Source: Gigantopelta aegis
Taxonomy: Eukaryota; Mollusca; Gastropoda; Neomphalida; Peltospiridae
NCBI RefSeq assembly: GCF_016097555.1
Contig: NC_054704.1
Coordinates: 81,434,585-81,498,584 of the forward strand
DNA: 64,000 nucleotides
Reading direction: 5' to 3'
Every line of letters begins with the position of its first letter. The first letter of the stretch is position 1. The notes beneath the pieces are model-generated. The model was given only the letters and a program-made list of their open reading frames with translations. It searched no databases and was not told the DNA's origin. The translations under genes and the position numbers were made by a program. This document shows positions 21,246 through 31,383 of the stretch, piece after piece.

Positions 21246-24200
21246 ATGGCAGTTCAGAAAACTAACTGGGCCAAATGCTGCATTTATCAGCAGGACACCA
21301 AGGAAAAACTCATTCAGCCGAGTTTATTCAACAAAGAGCAGGATCGTGCTGGTTACGGCAACATTGTAAGAAATGTTCCATTGTTTTACGTGATCAATGC
21401 TCTGCCAATCTTATTGAATCCGACCAGACCCGATGACGGTGATGGCATAGAAAGCACGTTGACGAAAAACAGAGCAAAATATCATCAGAGTTGCAAATTG
21501 TTATTCAACAACACCAAGTTGGAAAGGGCCCAAAAGAGAGCATCTTCTACTGCTGCTGACGATACCGAAGAAGAGATCCGTGTCAAGAGGCCAAGAACAC
21601 CCCAACCCTCGCAAGCTGTGTGCTTTATCTGTGAACGTGTGAGTCCAACGACCGCCTTAAGAGAAGCGATGACAATGAAAGTGAATGACAGGCTTAATGA
21701 ATGTGCCAAGAATCTAGTAGGACTGTATAACAGAGAGCGAGCCCTTCTCAATACCCTCAAGTATGATCAGAACCCTGAAAGCTCAGCCAACCAGAATTTG
21801 TATCCCTTTGCCTTTTCAGAACTTGTCATCTACATCGTGGTCTTCATGTGAAGGCACGGATACAGTTATATTCAAGCTTGCAGATCTAGTCTCTCTCTAC
21901 AAGCAACGACTTCAGCAACTTGGTGTGGAATCACCATATGTGAATTCAACCAGATTGAAGGAGCAGCTGCTTTCTCGCATACCCGAACTAGAAGCGCACA
22001 AGACAGGACACGATGTACTGATTGCATTCAAGAAGGACGTCAGCTCTGTTCTTTCCGATGCAAGCAAAGACAACGAAGCCATTCACCTAGCTACGGCTGC
22101 CAACATCATACGTAAAGAGATGCTTAATCACAAGACAAAGTTTGACAACGAATTCCATGAGGGATTTGTTGAAGAATCCATTCCGCCAATGCTTCTAAAG
22201 TTCATCTGCAATATCGAACATGGTGTGGATATCAAGTCACATTTGAATCATGGTGTATTCAAATCAGACATTGCTATAGCACAACTGTTGCAATACAATT
22301 GCTACAATAAGTGCACATTCGGTGCAGCAACCCACAGGCACTCGAAAGACCGTGAAACTGCATTCGCTGTATACATCGGGATAACAGTGTTTGCAAAGAC
22401 ACGAAAAAGACGACTAATTGACATGCTTCATGAGAATGGAATTAGCATCTCCTACGACAGGGTGTTGGAAGTTTCCGCACTGCTAGGGGAATCCGTGGTG
22501 AACCAGTATGTGGCAGATGGGGTTGTGTGCCCACCGATTCTGCGAAAGGGACTCTTCACCACCTCTGCTATGGACAACATTGACCATAATCCAACAGCAA
22601 CTACGGCAAATACATCCTTTCATGGTACAAGCATTTCCATGTTCCAACATCCAACCCAGACAATGAAGGCGAGATAAGGCCACCACTCCAACTTTCAGAC
22701 AACAGAGCAAAGAAAATTCCTGAGATTCCTGAATCCTTCACCAACATCCGACCAGCTTTCTTCAATAAGAAAAACCCGGAGCCCCGTCCTATAACCAACA
22801 TACCTTTGCAAGACCCCACCGTATTCAGTAGAAACTTCGCACCCGAGTATGACTGGCTGGAGACGGTTAGCCTAACACAAGAAGTCAACGATTCTACCAG
22901 CATAACATGGTCAGCCCACCATGCATACCAAAGGAGGAGCCAGGGTTTTGACGTTAGCATTACATTACTGTTTCCCCTCCTCCGAGACCAGACCCATTCT
23001 GTTGCGACAATAACGCATGTCATGGACAAAGCTAGGGATACATTATCATTCCAGAATCCAGGACAGACACCAGTTATAACTGCTAACCAGCCACTCTATG
23101 CCCTTGCTAAGCAGATCAAATGGCACTGGCCGGAGCATTATGGAGAAGACAAATTTGTGATCATGTTCGGAGGTCTACATATTGAAATGACAGCACTGAA
23201 ATCTATCGGAACGCTACTCAAAACAGCGGATGGACTAGTGCCCTTGTTGAGGCTGGTGTAGCCTCACCTGGTACTGCAGATTCGTTTCTTTCAGCATCAA
23301 GTGTAACCAGAACACGCCTTTCACATCAGATCACAGTATGTAGCCTGTACGAGCTCATGAAGGATGCATACAACGCTTACAGGGAAGAGACACCCGACAA
23401 CACTACCATCAGTTTTGAAAGCTGGAGCACAGAACAGAAGAGTCCACAATTCAAGTTCTGGTTTCTTATTCATATGATGGAGCTGACCATTCTCATTTTA
23501 ATCCGATCATTTCGAGAAGCTAACTTCAGACTGTACCGTGAGGCACGCTTTGAACTGATACCATACTTCTTTGCTGACAACAACGTTAACTATGCTCGGT
23601 GGCTTCTAACTCACCTCCGAGACATGATGTACATTGAGAAGTAACATCCAGAAGTGGCTAAAGAGTTTCACAAGGGGAGCTGTGTTGTTCACAAGTCAGC
23701 CAGAGATTTCTCTGCAGTCGCAATTGATCATGGTCATGAACAAAACAATGCTGTCATCAAAGGTGATGGGGAAGCAGTCGGCCTGACGGAGGACCCATCA
23801 GCACTGAGACGATGGATGGTAGCAGGTCCAGAAGTGAGCCGTCTGGTTGCAAACTATGAAGCTGTGTCAGGAGCCAAAGATGTGAAGAAAAGTAATCGTC
23901 ACCATGAACAAACAGAGGCTGCTCAAAAATCGTTTCACAGAAGTATCAGATGATCTGCTTGCCTTGGACACGAAGGACATTGCTGATTCCAGTGCTGCTA
24001 AGCTGATAGCAGGACATCATGAACGAGGCAAAGAGCAGTTCAAGTCATTCATGAAAGATCTACAGAGCGGCGACGGTCATCAGTGCTCTTTCTACAAGCC
24101 TATAAAAAAGAATATTACAAATTTCTTCAAACACAATCCAGCTGTCAGCGGAACAAACTCCAAGATGAAGTAACTAAAGGATGACTACCGACTTTTCTCC

Positions 24201-25586
24201 CGATTATTCATATCCTGCCAGAACAGGCAGTGTGATTTGCAAGAGTTCTTCAAACATAAGAACCAATCCAGTCCCGCCTCTCTCAGTGATAGAGGGACAC
24301 TCCGCACGTGTACCAAATCACAATTGTCTGATATACTACAAGCCAAAGTGACATTGCCCGAGAAAAAGCCAGAATCAGATGTTCTCATTGTGGATGGATC
24401 AGCTCTGGTGAATACACTGCCGCCACGTTCACCCAAGACGTTTGACCAATATGCAAGAATGGACATACTTCCGAGACTAGAGACATACAGCAATACATAC
24501 AGGAGGACGGACATTGTGTTTGATGTTTACTGGCAGACCAGTCTGAAGTCTGAGGCAAGGTCTAAACGGGGGAAAGCAATCAGGAGGAGAGTAACAGGCA
24601 CATGCAAAACTCCATCAAACTGGCAAAGCTTCTTACGACATGAAAACAACAAGCGGGAATTGTTCCATTTCATTGCTGATCAAGTTACGGAAATGACAAT
24701 AGCCAATATAGTCATTGTGACGAAGGGGGAAGATGCTGTTAGCAACAAAGCGGCTGAGCTAGATGCAGTAGCCCCGTGTAGCCATTGAGAGGCAGATACG
24801 CGTATTTTCCTACATGCCCGGCATGCAGTGTATGAGGGACACAAATCCCTGATGATCGATGCCAATGACACAGACATTGTAGTCATGGCCACTTCTGTTA
24901 TGCCCGCTTTGATGCAACTTGGCCTTGAGAAAATGTGGGTGACTTTCGGCAAAGGAGAGAAGACCTGATGGATTCCAATACATGAGGTGGTTTCGGCCAC
25001 AGGACCAGAGAAAACACGTGGTATCCTGTTCTTCCATGCTTTCACCGAGAGTGATGTTGTGTCAGCCTTCCATGGCAAAGCAAAGAAGTCTGCCTGGCAA
25101 ACATGGGACGTGTGTGACGAGCTCTCAAGCACATTTGCGAAACTCAGCCAATGCCCCTCTTCTGTGGAGGATAGTGACCTGCAAGCTCTGGAGAGATTTG
25201 TGGTGCTAATGTATGACAGGTCCAGCGATGTAACAACTGTAAATGAGGCAAGGCTTAATCTCTTTGCCAGAAAGCAAAGACCATATGACTCGATACCACC
25301 AACTCAAGCAGCACTCAAAGAGCATGCCAAACGTGCTTCTTATGAGGCCGGACGCCTGTGGGGACAGGCATTGATGCGACAGCCAGAAACGACCAGCCCA
25401 TCCGACTGGGGATGGATCAAACAGGGCGAGGAGTGGCAAATCTTCTGGACTCCTCTTGCACCTATTGCGAAGAATTGTCAGGAGTTGGCCAAATGTGGGT
25501 GCACCAAGGCATGTACTGGAAGGTGCAAGTGCTACAGATATGGACTCAGTTGCACAGGTCTATGTAGTTGCCACTGCCAGGCCTAG
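21246..25586 (+). pseudogene. Broken transposase-like protein with XPG/PIN-like and Cys-cluster domains
   Basis: The product would be about 1,440 residues. I recognise the family from uncharacterised proteins common in mollusc and cnidarian genomes. Landmarks in order: CFICERVSP (about 21627); FKLADLVSLYKQRLQQLG; THRHSKDRET; FTTSAMDNIDHNPTATTA (about 22560); FVIMFGGLHIEM; NYARWL; HEQNNAVIKGDG; ALRRWMVAGPEVS; VLIVDGSALVN (about 24380); DIVFDVYWQTSLKSE; EADTRIFLHA (24789); DANDTDIVVMAT; SAWQTWDVCDE; IPPTQAALKEH. It ends in a nine-cysteine cluster of CXC type at 25494-25577. VDGS, EADTR and DTDIVV are placed like the acidic residues of XPG/FEN1/PIN nucleases. Breaks: frameshifts near 21840, 22660, 23225 and 23930; in-frame stops at 23642 (TAA), 24171 (TAA), 24786 (TGA, inside the acidic motif) and 24966 (TGA). 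This copy cannot make a full protein. The start is the first ATG of the opening frame. Confidence 0.85.
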
Positions 25587-25764
25587 ATGGGCACAATATG
25601 GGCAATATATGGCGGATATCAGGAATGATACTTTACTGCATCTCATGCATGAAAAAAAAAGGTTTCATTGCATTACAAAGAGACAGATTTCGAAGATGTA
25701 CACTTCCTGACGATTGTGGTACGTTGTTTAAAGATCAAATAATCATTATACATTCTTTTTGATG

Positions 25765-26030
25765 GCACCATTGGCTTCAGCATAGTCTAAAACATACGAA
25801 ACGACACCAAAACCTCCTTAATCGGACAACCCAATCAATTTCTATGAGAAAAGGTATAATTTAAAGATACAAATGGCCGCCATCTTGGAAAATGGCCGCC
25901 ATTTTGAAATTTCAGGTGGCTAGAACCGTTTTCTTATCAAGTGACCCATGGACACTGCTCATGACAATTTTCATGCTTGTATCACCAACTGAACGATTCT
26001 GTCCAAAAATCACCCTTATCCGCTCTACTA
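25765..26030. repeat. Right terminal inverted repeat
   Basis: Begins GCACCATTGGCTTCAGCATA and ends CTTATCCGCTCTACTA. It is complementary to the left repeat and carries the same ATGGCCGCC hairpin. Confidence 0.9.
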
Positions 26031-26106
26031 CAACGCCATATAACCGTAAATAAAATGTGTTGAGTGTGTCGCTAAATAAACCATTTCCTTCCTTCTGCTG
26101 TTGGTG

Positions 26107-26180
26107 AGTGAGGCGGACTTTTGGACGGTTATGGTTGCTCTCTCAGCCAGAGATAACTTTATACTGAAAACACGGAATTG
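26107..26180 (+). other. Continuation of the tRNA-Leu unit flank
   Basis: AGTGAGGCGGACTTTTGGAC through GCCAGAGATAAC matches 15090-15135 of the unit at 14838. This shows the SINE and transposon sit inside one array unit. Confidence 0.8.
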
Positions 26181-26489
26181 CTGTCTACCAAACGGTAGGC
26201 AAGGATTCCCGCTCTAATACAACAATAACCTTATGTTTGACGTTAAATATCATTACATAGATCATTTTCGAGTTCGCTGATAACAAATATTTGACATCTT
26301 AATCACTAATACACACACTATAGGAAGAAACCCGTCAGCGCCTACGTATTTTAAACGGAACATTATTGAAAGGGGTTACTGTCGGATTTCTTCCTGTAGT
26401 GTTTGTATTAGTGATTAATAATATGTGAATTATATTTGTTATCGGTGAACTCGAAAATAATCAATGTAAAGGTATTTAGCGTCAAACAT
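26181..26489. mobile_element. Foldback MITE, copy D
   Basis: The only copy with its left terminal hairpin (TCTACCAAACGGTAGGCA). The right arm is cut off at GCGTCAAACAT, where a partial tRNA-Leu begins. Confidence 0.78.
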
Positions 26490-26491
26490 TT

Positions 26492-26562
26492 AGTGGTCTA
26501 ACGCGCTGCGTTCAGGTCGCAGTCTGGTTCTCCAGGCGTGGGTTCGAATCCCACTTCTGACA
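26492..26562 (+). pseudogene. tRNA-Leu missing its first 13 nt
   Basis: Starts AGTGGTCTAACGCGCTG (AACGC for AAGGC in the D stem) and is otherwise regular to CTTCTGACA. The lost acceptor strand makes it a pseudogene. Confidence 0.85.
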
Positions 26563-27090
26563 ATATATTTTTTTTTTATAAAACCTCTTTTACGACCGTC
26601 TGCGACGCCACCCCCAACCCGACCGGATAAGTCAACGAAGCGGACAAAGCCTGCTCAACCTGCCATCGTTGATCTGTCAGAGACGCCAGGGGAGGTTCTA
26701 AACACAGCAATGTGCGAAAAGCCGACACGGTACCCCCCCCCCCCCCCCCCCCACCCCCACTCTCTCCGATCTTCGCGATTCCAGCGACGCCACCGACACC
26801 ACGGAAGGCCCCTGTTGAGTCGCAGGCCCGATCAGTCGCCGTTGCGAAGAGGAAGGCAACCGCTCAAAAGAGCGAGCAACAAGACAAGGCCACGCACTCC
26901 TCTTAGTCGACTGCCGCAACCCAACATGAGACAAGCCGAACAGTGGTCACTACAGGCCGGCAAACTTCATTAACGCCACCGATGGCTTGTCATGTGCAAC
27001 AAAGAGACGTCAGGCAGCTCTTCAGCGTTCCGAAGTTACCAGCCGCTTCCAACTAACCGTGCAGAGGGGGACTTTGCATTACACAAAGTA

Positions 27091-27939
27091 AGGGACCATC
27101 GCAAAATTCATATGATGCCAAAAAAGACGAAATGGTTTCGTCTGGGGGAGAGGGGGTTAATAATTTTGCACTTGCCATTTCGTCTTTGAAATTTAAGTTG
27201 GCATCAAGATTAAAAACCTTCAGAAATTATCGTTTTTCAAGAACAGCAGAAAAACTAAGCCGGCATTCCTCAGGAACAGGAACTCTGTGTTCTGTGTGTG
27301 TGCCGGGTACCATCCAGCCAATCAGACAATTACACCACCTCCCCTGACAGCCAATTAGAACTCGCGATACAAATATGCATAGCATTTACTAACCAGTCCC
27401 ACTTACCTGTGCGTAACATTTCTTCATCAAATTTTTTTTCGAATCTGCACGTCTTCATCCACCATTACAGCTATCTGTAGACACTAGTTTTATAAAAACA
27501 CGATAGAGGGCATGCCTGTTCCGTATCGAATATGACACATCAGGCCTTTGTGAATAATTTCATGCTAAATGAACAAACCTTGTTTTATATGTTGACTTTT
27601 AATTAACCTAATTTATATATAGTTTTGCGTATCATATTTGATACGGGAAGCGCTCTAGGGTTAAAATTGACAACTTTATGACAAATGAGGCAAACAAGAA
27701 ACAAATACATGAAATAGAAACATTTTATTACTAGTATGCCCTACATGTATTCTGCAGTTCTATATAAATACATAATGTACAAGTAGTGACGTTTTTATCT
27801 GAAATAAATGATGATGCCAAAACATAATCTTATTTAGTCTTTTTTTTTTCTTTTTTTTTTTGGGGGGGGGGGGGGGGTCTCAAGAGAGACTAAACTGTTT
27901 CTTCGTTTTTGGCATCATATGAATTTTGAGATGGTCCCT
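27091..27939. mobile_element. MITE-like insertion with about 60-bp inverted ends
   Basis: The left end AGGGACCATCGCAAAATTCA and the right-end complement AGGGACCATCTCAAAATTCA continue in inverted register past ATATGATGCCAAAAA. TA lies next to both ends, which would suit a Tc1/mariner-type target, but one extra base on one side leaves this open. The 850-bp interior shows no gene, and a T/G homopolymer tract lies at 27840-27877. Confidence 0.72.
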
Positions 27940-28433
27940 AATGCTGGAGGGCAATTCACCAGCTTTGTGTGTTACCGTCCGACGGTCAGGCGTCTACCAT
28001 CAGGGGCTACTGCTATCCAACATGGACAACCCGACGATTCATCGGATTTTGAAAATCATTTCGGGGAAAGATTATGAAGCCATCACCAGGACAGTAGCGG
28101 CCTCCGTCTACCGGCAGTACACCCCCAACCTCGACGTCACGAACTTCATAGGGACACCATAGACGGCGACCTTTCCAACAACCTTTCCTCCTGATTTAGG
28201 GCTTAGTTGGACTTTAAACTTTTTGGCTCCAGTTCTAAAACTTTTTTTTATAAATAGTCCAACAAATTGCGCAAATCGCCAGAAAAAGTTTCGGCCCCGC
28301 ACTCTAATTTTATTTTTTTGGGACTTAAGTTTTTTCCAGACATGAAGATTATTCTCCATAGCTGGTTTTAGGTCTTTGACCCTTTTTCTAAATTTTATTG
28401 CAAAATTCCCCCCCCCCCCCCCCCCCCCCCCCC

Positions 28434-28860
28434 ACTCACGTGGACATATAGATCGGACTTTAAACTTTTAGACCTTCATTCAAAATTTTATGTCGAAATC
28501 ACTTTTCTTTTTAATATTATTAAATAGTCGGGTCCTCTCTTCTTTCTCTTGTTTATATTTGGACTGTCCTTCTAAAATGCTCCAAATTATATAAATATTC
28601 GGTCGAGCAGTAAATTTTTTCTTTTTTTGGTTTGTAACTTTTTTTTCTTTTTTTAATTCTATTAACTTTTTCACTAATTGCTATTTTTTAAATTCTGCCC
28701 TTTTTCAACTCTACCTCCCCTTCCCCCCCCCCCCCCCCCCCCCCCCCATCCCGAGTCAGGCCACCGATCTTATCGGAGGTCGGACTCGGGATGGGCGTGT
28801 CCGAAACCCTAGTGGTATATGGGCACGTTAAACTAGCTATCTATCCATCTTAAATAAAGC
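28434..28860 (+). repeat. 3' end of retroelement, repeated at 30594-30968
   Basis: Both copies run from CACTCACGTGGACATAT through TCGGTCGAGCAGT, a long C run and the stem-loop to the shared 3' end, at roughly 80-85% identity by eye. Confidence 0.85.
28747..28793 (+). other. Conserved 3' stem-loop of the retroelement
   Basis: CATCCCGAGT pairs perfectly with ACTCGGGATG, and an inner stem pairs CCGAT with ATCGG around CTT. It lies about 60 nt from the element's 3' end and is kept in copy 2 (30867-30913). Confidence 0.8.
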
Positions 28861-28913
28861 AGACTTTAACCTTTATTAATAACGTGTATGGTAAAATGCA
28901 TTTATTGAATAAC

Positions 28914-28997
28914 GTCAGGATGGCCGACTGGTTTAAGGCGCTGCGTTCAGGTCGCAGTCTGGTTCTCCAGGTGTGGGTTCGAATCCCACTTGTAACA
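28914..28997 (+). pseudogene. tRNA-Leu pseudogene, full length
   Basis: Full 84-nt outline with anticodon CAG. It has GACTGGTTTAAGG in the D arm, GGTGTGG for GGCGTGG after the variable arm and TTGTAACA for TTCTGACA, which breaks the acceptor stem. Confidence 0.82.
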
Positions 28998-29255
28998 ATT
29001 TTTTTTTTTTTTTTAAACCTCTTTTACGACCGTCTGTCGTCTTAATTTGAAACAATTACTTTACTATGTTAGATGAACTCATTTTACAGTAAACAGTCAT
29101 CATATCAGAAACAATTTCACGTGAAAAAACATTCAGTTAAAACAACTTGGAGAGCAAAACTGAATCGTTAATGAGATGATATTCTCTAAAACCGAATTTG
29201 AACCATGAATTGTCGTTGAATCGTTAGTGAGTAATCATCGGGCTTTTACATTTCA
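28998..29255 (+). other. tRNA-Leu unit 3' flank
   Basis: Matches the flank after 26562 (CCTCTTTTACGACCGTCTG) and then the standard AACAGTCATCATATCAGAAA, CCGAATTTGAACC and GTGAGTAATCATCGG blocks. It ends at the target site of the next retroelement. Confidence 0.78.
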
Positions 29256-29610
29256 CATTCCCAGTCTGGAGCTCCACGCGGTAAGACGTGTTTGTTTCGC
29301 TTTTGTGCACACTGCACATGCTTTCGTGTGCTCAACTTGGGGATCCTTCATTTCGTTGTTTTTGTCAGCGAAATGAAGTTTTCTACTGGATTGTATGCGG
29401 CCATTGGAACTGATTGAACGCTGGAACGCTTCTCGTTTCGACAGCCTGCACCACCAGGTTGGATTCTTTTTTAGCGAGATTCCTTGCCTCCACGTCATTA
29501 TTCCGTCTGACTGTCGACTTGTTTTTTTTCGTGACTCGTATGACGGCCATTCTGCAGAACGCCACGGTTGTTCGCGTTTAGTCTCTACGTGTCCGAGCTT
29601 GTCCTAGCAG

Positions 29611-30248
29611 ACCGGCGTCGGTGGCGTAGTGGTCAGAGAAATGCGATGGAATCATTTCGATTCCATCCAGAACTTTTATTACAATTTCCTCGAAATACTG
29701 ACTTTTATTGTAAATTTTAATTTTATCTATATGTGATATTTGTATTTTTGCACAGTTCTTTACACTGTGTTTTAATTTAACTGTTGAATTTTTATATTGC
29801 TGTTGATCATAAAACAATTGTTTTTGCATTTTTGCCGATGTATTTTTTGTGCTGGGGTGTCGTTAAACATTCATTCATTCATTCATTCATTCATTCCAAC
29901 TAAGACCGGCCTCGGTGGCGTCGTAATTAGGCCACCGGTCTACAGGCTGGTAGGTACTGGGTTCGGATCCCAGTCGAGGCATGTGATTTGTAATCCAGAT
30001 ACCGACTCCAAACCCTGAGTGAGTGCTCCGCAAGGCTCAATGGGTAGGTGTAAACCACTTACACCGACCAGTGATCCATAACTGGTTCAACAAAGGCCAT
30101 GGTTTGTGCTATCCTGCCTGTGGGAAGCGCAAATAAAAGATCCCTTGCTGCTAATCGGAAAGAGTAGCCCATTTAGTGGCGACAGCGGGTTTCCTCTCAA
30201 AATCTGTGTGGTCCTTAACCATATGTCTGACATTTCTTTCTTTCTTTC
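29611..30248 (+). mobile_element. Composite of two SINEs within one target duplication
   Basis: The outer SINE has a head III start, ACCGGCGTCGGTGGCGTAG, an AT-rich body and a tail c end (GCTGGGGTGTCGTTAAAC, then seven ATTC repeats to about 29897). A second head III SINE (about 29905-30248) follows and carries tail a, cut short at CATATGTCTGACATTTC. One 11-bp duplication, TGTCCTAGCAG, flanks the pair (29600-29610 and 30249-30259). Confidence 0.8.
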
Positions 30249-30866
30249 TGTCCTAGCAGCACTGGAAGATTGACCGCCCACTCTAAGAAGAAATAGGAAG
30301 CGGGGTCGGCCCCTACTACTCTTTTTCTAGCCTTTACCTTGCTTTATAGTGATACCATGTCGTATTCTCCGGAGTCGGGCCCGTCTACACCACTATACCA
30401 ACCCATGACGACTGGACTATACCCTAGTCTGATACTCTCTCTCTCGTTCAGACGGATCCGGCTTCTCAAGATCTGTATTTCAGCACAGCACTACACCTTC
30501 AATGTCTATCGACTGTCAATTTAGGGGTTTTCTTGACGGGGTGCAACCCATCTCGTCCCTATAAGCTGTGCACCCAAACGGCCTTAACGAGGCCACTCAC
30601 GTGGACATATCGATCGGACTTTAAACTTTTAGATCTGCGTTCAAAATTTTGTCGAAACTACTCTCTTTTTTTTAAATATTATTAAATAGTCCGATCCTCT
30701 CTTCTTTCTCTTATTTAATTTTGGACTGTCCTTCTAAAATACTCCAAATTATATAAATATTCGGTCGAGCAGTCAATTCTTTTTATTTTCAAAATTCTGC
30801 CCATTTATAACTCTACCCCCCCCCCCCCCCCCCCCCCCCCCCTCCCCCCCCCCCCCCCCCCACCTC

Positions 30867-30913
30867 CATCCCGAGTCAGGCCACCGATCTCATCGGAGGT
30901 CGGACTCGGGATG
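30867..30913 (+). other. 3' stem-loop of retroelement copy 2
   Basis: Same 10-bp outer stem (CATCCCGAGT/ACTCGGGATG) and inner stem as 28747-28793. The loop differs by one base (CTC for CTT). Confidence 0.8.
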
Positions 30914-31140
30914 GGCGTGTTCGAAACCCTAGTAGTACGTGGGCACGTTAAACTAGTTATCATCATCATTTACATTTCAAACTATAAACACTTTAATCCT
31001 TTGTTATCTTAAATGATGGCGAGCACTCTACCACAGAGCTATAACCAAATGTTATGGTATCATTAAGACAAGAAAAAGTACTGTTTACTTAACGAAATCC
31101 AAGTACATTTTCAATATGGATGTTGTGCATTTTCAATATG

Positions 31141-31383
31141 GCTGTCTAAGGACCACCAAATGCCACGACGGAGTTGGCCAACTCTCCGATCTCACGACTT
31201 CTACGATTGTCCAGTTGCTAGTCTGAGCGCTCTCACAGCTCGATTCTCGTCGTATACAACTCCTTCGACCGATTATGTTTTTAATCTGTAGGGCGCCCGT
31301 CGTAAATTGGGAGTTGGGGAAATTACAACGCAACTGTCGAATTGGCCAAGTTCGTCATGACAGTTGATAGTCTAACATTAGGA
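31141..31383. mobile_element. MITE with inverted ends, copy 1
   Basis: The left end includes CCACGACGGAGTTGGCCAAC. The right end, ATTGGCCAAGTTCGTCATGA followed by CAGTTGATAGTC, is its inverse. Related copies lie at 37361-37498 (truncated) and 49686-49917. Confidence 0.7.

Larger units (their letters stand above)
20290..26030 (+). mobile_element. Academ-like DNA transposon with long inverted repeats
   Basis: A 5,741-bp element. Both ends read TAGTAGAGCGGATAAG inward and continue as inverted repeats of about 260 bp. The 3-bp sequence CAA flanks it at 20287-20289 and 26031-26033. Each inverted repeat contains a GC-rich hairpin (AAATGGCGGCCAT, ATGGCCGCCATTT). Between the ends is one decayed coding region (21246-25586). 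The 3-bp duplication, the XPG/PIN-like nuclease motifs and the C-terminal cysteine cluster are features I recall for Academ elements. That assignment is from memory and needs a search. Confidence 0.85.
20025..26093 (+). mobile_element. SINE (head I, tail a) split by a 5.7-kb transposon
   Basis: The left part, 20025-20289, has the head, B box (GGATCGATCCC) and body up to CCTTAACCATATGTC. The right part, 26034-26093, resumes with CGCCATATAACCGTAAATAA and tail a. Outside it is the SINE's own target duplication: TCTGCTGTTCGTG at 20012-20024 and TCTGCTGTTGGTG at 26094-26106 (12 of 13 match). The same CTGCTGTTCGTGAGCGAGG site is uninterrupted in the array unit at about 15082, which confirms the empty state. 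Confidence 0.93.
26603..28860 (+). mobile_element. Retroelement remnant, copy 1 (contains a MITE)
   Basis: Begins after CCTCTTTTACGACCGTCTG, the point where the flank of the unit at 28914 continues undisturbed. The 5' part (26603-27088) reads as a Pro/Thr/Lys-rich broken frame, for example RKATAQKSEQQDKATHSS. A short frame follows the MITE (28021-28161, MDNPTIHRILKIISGKDYEA). The 3' part has T- and C-rich stretches, a stem-loop and the end GGGCACGTTAAACTAGCTATC with short repeats. No reverse transcriptase is visible. I do not recognise the family. Confidence 0.6.
29256..30968 (+). mobile_element. Retroelement remnant, copy 2, with target duplication
   Basis: An 11-bp duplication, TTTACATTTCA, lies at 29245-29255 and 30969-30979. 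The left flank is tRNA-Leu unit sequence and the right flank continues the same unit. About 649 bp of the interior is a later SINE insertion (29611-30259), leaving about 1.06 kb of element. The 3' end carries the stem-loop and an ATC-repeat tail. No reverse transcriptase is present. Confidence 0.78.
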
